A DNA stretch of 64,000 bases from Streptomyces sp. 2114.4 (GCF_900187385.1 NZ_FYEY01000001.1:7440001-7504000), one strand, 5' to 3'. Shown: positions 6,892 to 15,907, counted from the first letter of the stretch. The notes: generated by a model from the letters alone, not told the origin. Translations and numbers: made by a program.

Positions 6892-8508
6892 ATGGCCGAC
6901 GAAGGCACTGACACAGGAACCGTCAGAGGTACCGACGCAGGCACTGACGTAGGGGCCGGCACAGGTACCGACGCTGCCACCGGCAAGGCCGAGGCCGCAG
7001 TGCCGTCCGCGCACCGCCCCTGCGTCCTGGTCACCGGCGCGACCGGATACATCGGCGGCCGCCTGGTGCCTGAGCTGCTCGCGGCCGGATTCGCCGTACG
7101 GGCGCTGGCCAGGACGCCGGAGAAGCTGCGTGATCACCCCTGGGCCGAGGACACCGAGATCCTGCGCGGCGATGTCACCGACGCCGCGTCGGTCCGTAGT
7201 GCCATGGACGGCGTCGAGGTCGCCTACTACCTGGTGCACGCCCTGGGCAGCGGCCGGAGTTTCGAGGACACCGACCGCAGGGCGGCGGAGATCTTCGCCC
7301 GGCAGGCCCGCGCCGCCGGAGTGCGCCGGATCGTCTACCTCGGTGGTCTCGGCCCCCGGGGCATCCCCGAGCGGGACCTGTCGCCCCACCTCCGCTCCCG
7401 CGCCGAGGTCGGCGGCATCCTGCTGGCCTCCGGTGTCCCCACCGCGGTCCTGCGCGCCGCCGTGATCATCGGCTCCGGCTCGGCCTCGTTCGAGATGCTG
7501 CGCTATCTCACCGAGCGGCTGCCGGTCATGGTCACGCCGAGCTGGGTGCGTACCCGCATCCAGCCGGTCGCCGTCCGCGATGTGCTGCGCTACCTCGTGG
7601 GCTGTGCCCGCCTCCCCGGTGACGTCAGCCGTACCTTCGACATCGGCGGGCCCGACATCCTCACCTACCGCGACATGATGCAGCGCTACGCCCGGGTCGC
7701 CGGGCTGCCCGAGCGGCTGATCCTCCCCGTCCCGGTGCTCACCCCACGCCTGTCCAGCCTCTGGATCGGACTGGTCACCCCCGTGCCCCCCGGCCTGGCC
7801 CGCCCCCTGGCCGAATCGCTGCGCTACGAGGTCGTCTGCCACGAACACGACATCGCCCGCTACGTCCCCGTCCCCGACCCACCGGGCCACCCCCTCGCCG
7901 TCGACGACGCCCTGGAACTGGCGCTGCGCCGGGTACGGGACGCCGAGGTCACCACCCGCTGGTCCAACGCCGCTGTGCTCGGCGCACCGAGCGATCCGTT
8001 GCCCACCGACCCTGAGTGGTCCGGAGGCAGCCTCTACACCGACCGGCGGGAGCGGACCGTGGACGCCCCGCCCGAGGTGCTGTGGCGGGTGATCGAGGGC
8101 ATCGGCGGGGACAACGGCTGGTACTCCTTCCCGCTCGCCTGGTCGCTGCGCGGCTGGCTGGACCGGCTGGTCGGCGGGGTGGGGCTGCGCCGCGGCCGAC
8201 GGGACGCGGGCCGGCTGCGGGTCGGTGACTCGCTCGACTTCTGGCGGGTCGAAGAGGTCGTGCCGGGCCGGCTGCTGCGGCTGCGCGCCGAGATGCGCCT
8301 GCCCGGTCTGGCCTGGCTGGAGCTGACGGTCGGCCGTGACGCCCAGGGGCGCACGCGCTACGGCCAGCGGGCCCTGTTCCATCCGCACGGACTGACCGGC
8401 CATGCGTACTGGTGGTCCATCTCCCCGTTCCATGCCGCGGTGTTCGGCGGGATGGCCCGCAATATCGCGGCCGCCGCGGCTGCGGAGTACCACGCCCGCC
8501 CGGAGTGA
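6892..8508 (+). CDS. NAD(P)-binding SDR/epimerase with C-terminal DUF2867 domain
   Basis: 538 residues. Residues ~40-330 are an atypical SDR (NmrA/epimerase-like): VLVTGATGYIGGRLVPELL is the Rossmann motif, followed by ILRGDVTDAASV and RRIVYLGGLGP. The last ~150 residues (YTDRREVERTV-like start, then DNGWYSFPLAWSLRGWLDRL and LDFWRVEEVVPGRLLRLRAEM) match the DUF2867 domain often fused to such SDRs. The first 35 residues are a low-complexity Thr/Gly/Asp run of near repeats (GTDTGT, GTDAGT, GTGTDAAT). The ATG was chosen because GGAGGAGG lies just upstream. Substrate unknown. Confidence 0.85.
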   Translation: MADEGTDTGTVRGTDAGTDVGAGTGTDAATGKAEAAVPSAHRPCVLVTGATGYIGGRLVPELLAAGFAVRALARTPEKLRDHPWAEDTEILRGDVTDAASVRSAMDGVEVAYYLVHALGSGRSFEDTDRRAAEIFARQARAAGVRRIVYLGGLGPRGIPERDLSPHLRSRAEVGGILLASGVPTAVLRAAVIIGSGSASFEMLRYLTERLPVMVTPSWVRTRIQPVAVRDVLRYLVGCARLPGDVSRTFDIGGPDILTYRDMMQRYARVAGLPERLILPVPVLTPRLSSLWIGLVTPVPPGLARPLAESLRYEVVCHEHDIARYVPVPDPPGHPLAVDDALELALRRVRDAEVTTRWSNAAVLGAPSDPLPTDPEWSGGSLYTDRRERTVDAPPEVLWRVIEGIGGDNGWYSFPLAWSLRGWLDRLVGGVGLRRGRRDAGRLRVGDSLDFWRVEEVVPGRLLRLRAEMRLPGLAWLELTVGRDAQGRTRYGQRALFHPHGLTGHAYWWSISPFHAAVFGGMARNIAAAAAAEYHARPE

Positions 8509-8578
8509 ACGCGCTGAGGACGGAGCGTCATCCGCGGCCGCCCCGGCCGGATTCCGGGACCCTTGGCATGCTGGTGCC

Positions 8579-10021
8579 ATGACGGAGCGATCCGGGCGCG
8601 CGCGGGAGCGGGCAGTGGTGGTGGGGGCCGGGCCGAACGGCCTGGCCGCGGCGGTCACCCTGGCCCGCAGCGGGCTGCAGGTGACGGTGTTCGAGGCGGC
8701 CGACGAGATCGGAGGTGGGACCCGCAGCGGCGAACTTTCCGTCCCCGGGGTGCTGTTCGACCACTGTTCCTCGACGCATGTGATGGGCGCCGGCTCCCCG
8801 TATTTGCGCACACTCGATCTCGCGCCGTACGGGCTGGAGTGGCTGTGGCCCGAGATCGACCTGGCGCACCCCGTGGACTCCGGAGGCGCCGGCGCGCTCC
8901 ACCGGTCCGTGGGGCGGACCGCCCAGGGGCTCGGCGCCGACGGCCCGGCCTGGCGGCGGCTGTTCGGGCCGCTGGCCGCCGACGCGGAGGCGCTGACCGA
9001 CGAGGTCATGCGGCCGCTCCTCAGGGTGCCCCGCCACCCGCTCCGGCTCGCCCGCTTCGGCCTGCACGCCCTGCAGCCGGCCACACTGATCGCGCACCGC
9101 TTCCGCACGGAAGCGGGCCGCGGTCTCTTCGGCGGGGTGGCGGCGCATCTTTTCGGCCCGCTGAGCCAGCCGGCCGGCGCGTCCGTGGGGCTCATGATCA
9201 TCGCGGCCGGGCACCGGTACGGCTGGCCGGTGGCCAAGGGCGGCTCGGGCGCCATCGCCAACGCGCTGGCCGCACTGCTCACCGAGGCCGGCGGCCGGAT
9301 CGAGACCGGGACACCGATCCGCTCGCTCGATGAACTCCCGCCCGCCGCAACGGTGTTGCTCGATCTGATGCCGGCCGCCGCGGCAGCGCTGATCGGCGAC
9401 CGGCTGCCGCCCCGGATGCGCCGCGCCTACACCCGCTACCGGCCCGCCCCCGGTGCGTTCAAGCTCGATCTGACGGTGGAGGGCGGGGTGCCCTGGCGCG
9501 CGGAGGCCTGCCGACGGGCCGGCACGGTGCACCTCGGCGGCAGCTTCGAGCAGATCGCCCACGCGGAGCGGGAGGTCCATCTCGGGCGGATGCCGGAGCG
9601 GCCGTTCCTCCTGGTCGCCCAGCAGTACCTCGCCGATCCCGGCCGCTCCGCAGGTGACCTCCACCCCGTCTCCGCGTACGCGCATGTGCCGCACGGCTAC
9701 ACCGGCGATGCCACCGCCGCGATGCTGGCGCAGTTCGAGCGCTTCGCGCCGGGGACCCGGGAGCGCATCGTGGCCGCCACCGCCACCTCGACCGCCGAGC
9801 TGGAACGGGGCAACGCCAATCTCGCCGGTGGTGACATCATCGGCGGTGCGAACACCCCGCTGCAGCTCACCATGCGCCCCCGCGTCGCCCTCGATCCGTA
9901 CGGCACCGGCGTCCCCGGGGTCTTCCTCTGCTCGGCGGCCACCCCGCCGGGAGCCGGCGCCCACGGGATGAGCGGCCACAATGCGGCCCGGTCCGCGCTG
10001 CGGGCGCTGGGCAGGGCCTGA
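8579..10021 (+). CDS. FAD-dependent oxidoreductase, phytoene-desaturase-like
   Basis: 480 residues. The N-terminus carries the dinucleotide-binding fold VVVGAGPNGLAAAVTLARSG followed by VFEAADEIGGGTRS. The C-terminus has the second FAD contact (GVPGVFLCSAATPPGAGAHG, then MSGHNAARSAL). The middle (YGWPVAKGGSGAIANALAAL) is typical of the carotenoid desaturase/amine-oxidase superfamily proteins usually annotated as NAD(P)/FAD-dependent oxidoreductases. There is no carotenoid cluster nearby, so the substrate is unknown. It follows the SDR gene after 70 bases in the same direction and could share its transcript. Confidence 0.85.
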   Translation: MTERSGRARERAVVVGAGPNGLAAAVTLARSGLQVTVFEAADEIGGGTRSGELSVPGVLFDHCSSTHVMGAGSPYLRTLDLAPYGLEWLWPEIDLAHPVDSGGAGALHRSVGRTAQGLGADGPAWRRLFGPLAADAEALTDEVMRPLLRVPRHPLRLARFGLHALQPATLIAHRFRTEAGRGLFGGVAAHLFGPLSQPAGASVGLMIIAAGHRYGWPVAKGGSGAIANALAALLTEAGGRIETGTPIRSLDELPPAATVLLDLMPAAAAALIGDRLPPRMRRAYTRYRPAPGAFKLDLTVEGGVPWRAEACRRAGTVHLGGSFEQIAHAEREVHLGRMPERPFLLVAQQYLADPGRSAGDLHPVSAYAHVPHGYTGDATAAMLAQFERFAPGTRERIVAATATSTAELERGNANLAGGDIIGGANTPLQLTMRPRVALDPYGTGVPGVFLCSAATPPGAGAHGMSGHNAARSALRALGRA

Positions 10022-10037
10022 CCCGGGACACCCGGAA

Positions 10038-10072
10038 GGCGGGCTCCCGGGTGCGCTGCCCGGGAACCCGCC
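10038..10072. terminator. Hairpin terminator between convergent genes
   Basis: GGCGGGCTCCCGGG (10038-10051) pairs with 10059-10072 with one weak position across a 7-base loop. It lies between the stops of the oxidoreductase (+) and the SapA-like gene (-) and could serve both. Confidence 0.7.
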
Positions 10073-10084
10073 CTCACGGCCTGC

Positions 10085-10543
10085 TCAGTGACGCGTGTGG
10101 TGCGTGACGACGCCGGCCGCCATCCGGCCGCAGTTGGAGCCGGACACGTTGACGCTGACCGACTCGATCGTGCCGCCCCAGTCCACGCAGAGGCCCTTCG
10201 CGGGCAGGTAGACGGGACCGGCGTACGAGGTGTACTTCCCCTCGTCGTAAACCCAGCCGGAACCGCCGTTGGTGGCCGAGAGATACGTGTACATGTACAC
10301 CGGCTTACCCGGGCTGTTCCGTACCGTCACCACACAGTTCTTTCCGGTCTTTGCGCTGTACGTCAGGTACACGGTCCCCTTTCCGGTGACCGGTACGGAA
10401 TTCACTACGCTGTAGCCGCTTCCGCAGGCTCCGTTGTACGCGGCGGCCTTTGTTGCCGCGGATGCGGTGGTGGCCGCCGTCATCGTGGCGATACTCGCCA
10501 CGGCCAGCACTGCGGATCCTGCGATGGCACGTGAACGCTTCAT
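10085..10543 (-). CDS. sapA: Spore-associated protein A-like secreted protein
   Basis: 152 residues. A clear signal peptide (MKRSRAIAGSAVLAVASIAT, cleaved near ASAA) is followed by a small domain with three Cys-containing segments (NGACGSGYSVVNS, GKNCVVTVRNS, KGLCVDWGGTIES) and a late Cys (GSNCGRM). This resembles the Streptomyces spore-associated protein A precursor, a small protein found on aerial hyphae and spores, function unknown. I chose the start at the signal peptide; a reading 70 residues longer has no such feature. The gene stands alone. Confidence 0.72.
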   Translation of the reverse strand: MKRSRAIAGSAVLAVASIATMTAATTASAATKAAAYNGACGSGYSVVNSVPVTGKGTVYLTYSAKTGKNCVVTVRNSPGKPVYMYTYLSATNGGSGWVYDEGKYTSYAGPVYLPAKGLCVDWGGTIESVSVNVSGSNCGRMAAGVVTHHTRH

Positions 10544-10768
10544 CTGAATTACCCCCGTCGGGTGAGTGCGTCGCGTGGTCTTTTCACCGTGTTGGACAGC
10601 GGTCGCCCGCGGATGGTTGCCCAGCGGAAGGGAATTCACCTTTGTTCGACCCCGGTTGTCCAAAAACCGTACACGGGCGGTTCGCGGCGCACGCGGGCGC
10701 ACGACGGCCGGTCCCCGGCGCCGCACGAGGCGCCGGGGACCGGCCGGGAGCATGGAGGTGAGGCGGTG

Positions 10769-11632
10769 TCAGCTGCCCTTCGCGAGGACCTTGAGGCGGG
10801 TGTACGTGCCGTTGAAGCGGTTGCGGTCGCCGACCGAGTGGCCCGAGGAGGTGTGCTGCCAGATGCTGTGGTACTCCCAGCCGCGCGGCAGCGAGCCCAC
10901 GGACGAGCCGTAGCGCGGGATCCACAGCGGATTCGTCCTGCCGAACTTGCCGGAGTTGCCGGTGCAGCGCTTCCACCAGTTGGTGGAGGTGTAGATGACC
11001 GGGTAGCGGCCGGTCTCCTCCCGGTAGGTCAGCACGAAGTCGCGGATCCAGTTGACCATCGACTTGTGGCTCTTGCCGTAGCAGGTCGCGCCGTAGGGGT
11101 TGTACTCCATGTCGAGCGCGCCGGGCAGCGTCCTGCCGTCCCGGGACCAGTCGCCGCCGTGGTCGGCGAAGTACTCCGCCTGGGAGCTGCCGCTGGAGTG
11201 GTCGGGCAGCGCGAAGTGGTACGCGCCGTGGATCATGCCGGATGAGTACGAGCCCCGGTACTGCTGCGCGAAGTACGGGTTCGTGTAGCTGGTCCCCTCG
11301 CTGGCCTTGACATACGCGAAACGCACCCCGGACTTGCGCAGCGACTTCCAGTGGACCCTGCCGTTGTGGCTGGAGACGTCGACGCCGGACACGGCCCTTC
11401 TGGAGGACGCCCGCGGCTCCAGACCGCCTGCCCGGACGCTGCTGCCCTCGTGGGCCGCGATGGTGGAACCCATCCAGTCCTGCTCGGGGTGGGCGGGTCT
11501 CTTCTCGGAGTCCGACGCCGTGGCGGAGCCGGGCAGCGCGAGGGGCAGAGCGAGCACGGAGAGAAGAGAGACGAGAGTTCCGGCCGCAAGAGGGACTGTA
11601 CGGCGGGCCGGACCGGATCTGCGCAAGGGCAT
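10769..11632 (-). CDS. Secreted GH25 muramidase (lysozyme)
   Basis: 287 residues with a signal peptide (RRTVPLAAGTLVSLLSVLAL, end near SATAS), a linker of about 50 residues, then a GH25 domain: SGVDVSSHNGRVHW, VRFAYVKASEGTSYTNPYF, GAYHFALPDHSSG, GALDMEYNPYG, VIYTSTNWWKRC and SIWQHTSSG. The Asp of VDVSSHNG and the Asp-x-Glu of LDMEYN fit the catalytic acids. It would cleave the glycan strands of peptidoglycan outside the membrane. GGAGG precedes the ATG. The 14-base palindrome CCGAAGGCCTTCGG (11642-11655) overlaps the ribosome-binding site and could fold over it. Confidence 0.9.
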   Translation of the reverse strand: MPLRRSGPARRTVPLAAGTLVSLLSVLALPLALPGSATASDSEKRPAHPEQDWMGSTIAAHEGSSVRAGGLEPRASSRRAVSGVDVSSHNGRVHWKSLRKSGVRFAYVKASEGTSYTNPYFAQQYRGSYSSGMIHGAYHFALPDHSSGSSQAEYFADHGGDWSRDGRTLPGALDMEYNPYGATCYGKSHKSMVNWIRDFVLTYREETGRYPVIYTSTNWWKRCTGNSGKFGRTNPLWIPRYGSSVGSLPRGWEYHSIWQHTSSGHSVGDRNRFNGTYTRLKVLAKGS

Positions 11633-11840
11633 CGCATGCCTCCGAAGGCCTTCGGTTGAGTCAGATTCGGCAGCTTTTGAGCAGAATCCTGCCGATAAGA
11701 GACTTATACGCAGAACTGTCTGACGCCATGGCCCAACAGGCCGTCGGTCCGCCGAGCGGCCCCACATCTCACCCGTCCGGCGGTCAGAAGCGGATGGCCA
11801 CGTCGTCGGCCCCGGCCCGTGTGTCGCACGACAGAGCGAA

Positions 11841-11867
11841 GCGGGCCCCGGCACCGCCGGGACCCGC
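11841..11867 (-). terminator. Hairpin downstream of the first lytic transglycosylase gene
   Basis: GCGGGCCCCGGC (11841-11852) pairs with 11856-11867 with one G-U pair and a 3-base loop. It lies about 150 bases after the transglycosylase stop and before the muramidase. The rest of the 386-base gap shows no gene. Confidence 0.55.
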
Positions 11868-12018
11868 TCCACCGCGCAGCGGCGAACGCGCCATTCCGCC
11901 GCTTCGCAAGCTGCCTTATGCAGAGCCTGTCGGCTCGCTTGTGCACTCCGTCATGCCCGTGGCCTCATCAGGCTGGGCCGGCCGGGAGGGCCGGCGACGG
12001 CTTTTCCGCTCCCTCGGC

Positions 12019-12663
12019 TCAGTAGGCCGAGTTGACCTTGTCGATCGAGCCGTACTTGTCGGCCGCGTAGTTGGCCGCGGCGGTGATGTTGGCGACCGGG
12101 TCGGTGAGATTCTTGGGCGTGCCGGACACGTGGTAGCTGTCGAAGGTGGGCTGGATCACCTGCAGCAGGCCCTTGGAGGGCACGCCGTTGACCGCGTTGA
12201 CGTCCCAGTTGTTGACGGCGTTGGGGTTACCGGCGGACTCCCGCATGATGTTGCGGTGCAGGCCCTCGTAGGAGCCGGGGATGCCCTTGGCCTTCATGAT
12301 GTCCAGGGACTGGCGGATCCAGCCGTCCAGGTTGTTCGGGTAGGCCTTGACGCCGGTGCGCTCGGTGGAGCGGCTGGCGGCCTGCTGAGCGCTGTGCTGC
12401 TCGGCGACGTCGGTGACCTTGGTGTGGCCCGCGACCGAGGCGGTCACGGCACGGCCGGTCTTGGCGTCGTCGGCCTTGCCGGGCTGTCCCTTCGCATCGA
12501 CGGGCTTGACCGCGGCCGGGGCGTGCGCGGACGCCGCCTGGGCGGTGTCCGGAGCCGCGGTCATGGCCAGGCCCGAGGTCGCACCCGCGGCGGCCAGGAC
12601 GGCCACGGCGATCTTGTGGGTGCGGGTGATGCGGGTAATGCGGGGCAGGGTGAAGCTAGGCAT
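12019..12663 (-). CDS. Secreted lytic transglycosylase, SLT domain (paralogue 1)
   Basis: 214 residues. Signal peptide about residues 1-43 (THKIAVAVLAAAGATSGLAM, end TAQAA), a charged linker, then an SLT-type goose-lysozyme-like domain: LDGWIRQSLDIMKAKGIPGS, HRNIMRESAGNPNAVNNWD, GVPSKGLLQVIQPTFDSY, NITAAANYAADKYGS. The Glu of MRESAGNP is the expected catalytic acid. The enzyme would cut peptidoglycan strands to 1,6-anhydro ends outside the cell, probably in growth, germination or sporulation. GAGGTCA precedes the ATG. It is ~95% alike to paralogue 2 at 13823-14527 over the catalytic part, and they share long conserved upstream DNA, so they arose by a duplication that included the promoter region. 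Confidence 0.88.
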   Translation of the reverse strand: MPSFTLPRITRITRTHKIAVAVLAAAGATSGLAMTAAPDTAQAASAHAPAAVKPVDAKGQPGKADDAKTGRAVTASVAGHTKVTDVAEQHSAQQAASRSTERTGVKAYPNNLDGWIRQSLDIMKAKGIPGSYEGLHRNIMRESAGNPNAVNNWDVNAVNGVPSKGLLQVIQPTFDSYHVSGTPKNLTDPVANITAAANYAADKYGSIDKVNSAY

Positions 12664-13022
12664 GCAGATTGACCTCTTCCAGGTACTGGGGACGGGGAGG
12701 CGGCCTTTTTGGCGGCGCGTTCCGCACCGGAGGTCTTTGCCGCGATCGCCGGGGGGCGTAAGTCGCAAGCTCGCTCTCAGTGCGTCGGAATCCATGGTTA
12801 ACGCCGGTCCCGAATCGAGGCAATGTTGCTCGGTACTACTCATCTTCGTGAGGTAAACCCGGATACCTGAAGTGATAAGCGTTTCTGGCGGCGTTGGCCC
12901 GGAATGGCCGCATGGAATTCAAACTAGGCAAGCTCGTACGTGACGTACGTCGCGTGCCCCGAGTCACCTGAGAGGGCCTTCAAAGGCCGCTCGACCGGTC
13001 CGTATAAGTTGCCTGGCTCACA
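12664..13022 (-). promoter_or_regulatory. Long 5' region of transglycosylase 1, conserved with paralogue 2
   Basis: On the plus strand the blocks GCTCGTACGTGACGTACGTC (start 12932) and AAGTTGCCTGGCTCACA (13006-13022) recur at 14789 and 14862-14878 with almost the same spacing (74 against 73 bases). Nearer the gene, CTCACGAAGAT and GTAGTAC on the minus strand are also shared, as is GGAAGAGGTCA by the start. GACGTACGTC is a palindrome. About 270 bases separate it from the ATG, so a long structured leader is likely. Streptomyces wall-hydrolase genes are known to carry c-di-AMP (ydaO) riboswitches, but I could not recognise its consensus here. No gene is visible in 12664-13390. Confidence 0.6.
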
Positions 13023-13390
13023 CCGGAATTACCGGTCGCCGGTGCTGTTTCGCGCGCGGACGGCGGCAGATTTGTCCCGGCAACTGCCCGGCGCGACGGC
13101 CCGGGAATCCCCAAATGTGGTGAGGCGCACCCCGTCCGGGCCCAATAGGGCGGCAATTGTGCGCTGATTCACGAGCGGTTTCCGGGCTTTTGCTGCGGGA
13201 GGTGCGGCACGAGGAAGGGCGCATGCCGGATGGGCCGTTGGTGAGGGCCGTTGGTGAGTCCTCGGTACGGCGATACGGCGGTGCTGCTGGTCCGTTCGCA
13301 GCAGCCCCCGGAGCTGTCGCATGACTGCGGGCCCCCGGCTCCCCGAAGGTGGCACCGCACACAGCCATCACTCCTCGTAGGGACGTGCTC

Positions 13391-13606
13391 ATGTTCCGTC
13401 GTCTTGCCGTCGTTCTCACCGGTCTTCTCGTCTCGGGCTTCCTGGCGACGGGCGTCGCCGCCGCGGCCCCGGCCGACAGTCACCCCCAGCCCGGCTGGCA
13501 CCGTGACCACCCGCTCACACCCAGGGAGCGGGCCGGAGTTCGCCTCGCCGCCCAGATCCTCGACACCCTCTTCGGCGGCGGCACCGTGCGACGCGACCGC
13601 TTCTGA
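13391..13606 (+). CDS. Small secreted protein, unknown function
   Basis: 71 residues: a signal peptide (MFRRLAVVLTGLLVSGFLAT, cleavage near AAAAP) and a ~45-residue mature part (HPLTPRERAGVRLAAQILDT, then LFGGGTVRRDRF). No Cys and no known domain. AGGGACG lies about 7 bases before the ATG; an in-frame ATG 14 codons earlier is possible but would spoil the signal peptide. It lies between the two transglycosylase genes on the opposite strand. Confidence 0.6.
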   Translation: MFRRLAVVLTGLLVSGFLATGVAAAAPADSHPQPGWHRDHPLTPRERAGVRLAAQILDTLFGGGTVRRDRF

Positions 13607-13698
13607 ACGCGCGGCGCCGGGCCCCGGCACCCGGTACGGGAGTCGGCTTCCGGCCAACGGCAAGGGACCGGCGACGGCAGGGGCCGCGGCGCCCGCGA

Positions 13699-13753
13699 CG
13701 GCAACGGCAATGGCCCCACCCGCGCGATGCGGGCAGGGCCACTGCCGTTGCCG
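13699..13753. terminator. 18-bp hairpin between convergent genes
   Basis: CGGCAACGGCAATGGCCC (13699-13716) pairs with 13736-13753 with one mismatch around a 19-base loop. It lies between the stops of the small secreted gene (+) and transglycosylase 2 (-). Confidence 0.7.
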
Positions 13754-13822
13754 TGCCGGGCGCCGCACCGCGGCGCCCGTATCAGTCTGCTCCGACCGTT
13801 CTCACGGTCGCGTCGCTCCGGC

Positions 13823-14527
13823 TCAGTAGGCCGAGTTGACGTTGTCGATCGAGCCGTACCGGTGGGCCGCGTAGTTGGCGGCGGCGGTGATGTTGGCGAT
13901 CGGGTCGGTGAGCTTATGCGGCGTGCCGGACACGTGGTAGGTGTCGAAGGTGGGCTGGATCACCTGCAGCAGGCCCTTGGAGGGCACGCCGTTGATGGCG
14001 TTGATGTCCCAGTTGTTGACGGCGTTGGGGTTGCCGCTGGACTCCCGCATGATGTTGCGGTGCAGGCCCTCGTAGGAGCCGGGGATGCCCTTGGCCTTCA
14101 TGATGTCGAGCGACTGGCGGATCCAGCCGTCGAGGTTGTTCGCGTAGCGCTTGGGGGCGACCTTCGGCGCTGCCTTGGGGGCGGCCTTGGGTGCGGCTAT
14201 GACCTTGCGCTCGACGGACCGGTTGGCGGCCTGCTGGGCGGTGTGGCCCTGCTTCTCCACCGCGGTGACCTTCAGGCCGGCGGTGACGGACGAGGCGAGC
14301 TGCCGGCCCTGCTTGCCGTCGTCGGCGCGGTCCTTCGCGGTGAGCGGAAGGCCGTTGGCGCTGACGGGCTTGACCGCGGACGGCGCGTGGGCGGCGGTGG
14401 TCTCGGCGTTGCTCGGTGCCGCGGTGAACGCCAGCGCCGCGGCGCCGCTCGCGGTGGCCACCAGCGCCGCGGAAATCTTGTGGGCGCGGGTGATGCGGGC
14501 AGGGCGGGGCAGGGTGAACTGGGGCAT
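13823..14527 (-). CDS. Secreted lytic transglycosylase, SLT domain (paralogue 2)
   Basis: 234 residues with the same plan as paralogue 1: signal peptide (AHKISAALVATASGAAALAF, end near SNAET), linker, and SLT domain with the catalytic Glu in MRESSGNPNAVNNWD. It differs in the linker, where a PKAAPKAAPKVAPK repeat has been inserted before the catalytic part. This Lys/Pro/Ala linker may let the domain span the wall or bind it by charge. It should have the same peptidoglycan-cleaving role as paralogue 1. The 5' region is conserved between the two. Confidence 0.88.
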   Translation of the reverse strand: MPQFTLPRPARITRAHKISAALVATASGAAALAFTAAPSNAETTAAHAPSAVKPVSANGLPLTAKDRADDGKQGRQLASSVTAGLKVTAVEKQGHTAQQAANRSVERKVIAAPKAAPKAAPKVAPKRYANNLDGWIRQSLDIMKAKGIPGSYEGLHRNIMRESSGNPNAVNNWDINAINGVPSKGLLQVIQPTFDTYHVSGTPHKLTDPIANITAAANYAAHRYGSIDNVNSAY

Positions 14528-14878
14528 GGGGATTCTGACCTCTTCCAGGGCTTGATGGCGGGGGAGGCGGCCTTCGGTTGGCGCGTGAGACCGAGGGTCA
14601 TTGGCCGCGTTTCGCCGCTCTGGCTGAGATCGCAGGCTCGTTCTCGGTGCTACGCCGAACATGCTTAGCCAGCGCCCTGGATAGAGGCAAAGGTGCCTTG
14701 TACTACCTATCTTCGTGAGATGCAGTGAGATGTCCGTTGTAAATGCGGTGTTTCACGCTCAGGGCCGGGAAAGGCACCGACTAGGTGTGCTCGTACGTGA
14801 CGTACGTCGCGTGCCGGGCATCACCCCGGGCCGGCTCCTGAGGCCCTTTCGCGGCACCGCGAAGTTGCCTGGCTCACA
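14528..14878 (-). promoter_or_regulatory. Long 5' region of transglycosylase 2, conserved with paralogue 1
   Basis: Carries the same blocks as 12664-13022: GCTCGTACGTGACGTACGTC (from 14789), AAGTTGCCTGGCTCACA (14862-14878) and, closer to the gene on the minus strand, CTCACGAAGAT and GTAGTAC. Its length to the ATG is about 262 bases. The blocks are kept while the DNA between them has diverged, which points to function. No gene is visible in 14528-15055. Confidence 0.6.
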
Positions 14879-15055
14879 TGGGCGAGCGGCCTGGCCCGCG
14901 GGGATAAGGAGCAATTCGGAAAGGGCGCCGACGGGGCGCCGGCGGGATATCGCGGAGTGGGTCCGCATGGCGTTGCGCCCACACGGCATCGCGCCCCCAG
15001 GGCTTTCCTGGGGGCGCGGGAATGCGGTGGTACCGACGCGGACTGCCGGTCCGGG

Positions 15056-15907
15056 TCAGCTCTCCAGCAGTCGGGCCGCAAGATGCTCGATGCGGTCGTG
15101 CCAGGCCTGCAGCGCGGCATCCGCGTCGGCACCCGGCGGGCCGGTCTGGACGAGGACGAGCCGGGCACCATGACCGGTGCCCCGGCCCAGCTCCCACCGG
15201 ACCGTGCCTTCCGGATCCCGGCGGTAGGCGAGCACGGAAGGGGCCCGCACCTCGGTGACGGGCCCGGCCGGCGCCTCCCGGGAGGTGAAGCCGGCCGGTG
15301 CGGGCGCACCTTCCACGGGCACGTCTCCCGAGGTCAGCGCCGCCCAGACAGCCTCTGCGGGCCGCACGAGCTGGCGCTCGAAGCGGATCCGCGGGCCGTC
15401 CGGGGTGTCCTCGACCGCGCCCTGCCCGAGATCGAACTGCTCGACGTACGCCTCGTGCAGCTCTCCGGTGTCCCGGGGCCCGGCCGTCGGCGCGCCGTCC
15501 AGCAGCTGCGAGAGCGCGGTGAGGCACAGATGCCATCCGGAGGCGAAGCTCGCGCCGCCGAAGCGGTCGCCGAAGGTGTGCACGAAGGTCAGCAGCGAGC
15601 CGTCGCCGTCCGGCGTGATCTCCCAGCGCAGGTGGTCCTCGCCCCAGGTGAAGGCGAACAGCCGGGGCTCCTCGGCGTCGGTGACCGTGCCGGTCATGGC
15701 GATGCCGGTCACGCCGGGCATGGAGAAGGTCATCGCCCCGCCGGGCCGGAGCTCCACGGTGACCTCGGAGGGGAACCACTGCCCGAGGTGCGCCGGGTCG
15801 GTGATCGCCGACCAGACCTTCGCGGGCGGATGGGCGAGCCTGCGCTCCATGCGCAGGGCGTTCCGGCCGTCGCCGGCGGGGGTGAGGCTGTCGGAGTGCG
15901 GGTTCAT
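15056..15907 (-). CDS. Tandem SRPBCC (AHSA1-like) domain protein
   Basis: 283 residues with two START-like SRPBCC units. The first runs from MERRLAHPPAKVWSAITDPA through WFPSEVTVELRPGGAMTFSM and LRWEITPDGDGSLLTFVHTF. The second begins IRFERQLVRPAEAVWAALTS. The fold binds hydrophobic ligands or acts as a chaperone cofactor (AHSA1). The ATG overlaps the stop of the ArsR gene by 4 bases, so the two are co-translated, a very common arrangement in actinobacteria. The ligand is unknown. Confidence 0.85.
   Translation of the reverse strand: MNPHSDSLTPAGDGRNALRMERRLAHPPAKVWSAITDPAHLGQWFPSEVTVELRPGGAMTFSMPGVTGIAMTGTVTDAEEPRLFAFTWGEDHLRWEITPDGDGSLLTFVHTFGDRFGGASFASGWHLCLTALSQLLDGAPTAGPRDTGELHEAYVEQFDLGQGAVEDTPDGPRIRFERQLVRPAEAVWAALTSGDVPVEGAPAPAGFTSREAPAGPVTEVRAPSVLAYRRDPEGTVRWELGRGTGHGARLVLVQTGPPGADADAALQAWHDRIEHLAARLLES

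Noticed and set aside
6588..9282. Long minus-strand ORFs antisense to the SDR and oxidoreductase genes
   Set aside because: They mirror the plus-strand genes, lack domains and are typical of antisense frames in very GC-rich DNA.
12664..14878. ydaO (c-di-AMP) riboswitch in the two transglycosylase leaders
   Set aside because: Expected from related wall hydrolases, but I could not match the conserved motifs by eye. Left as an unclassified leader; an Infernal search would decide.
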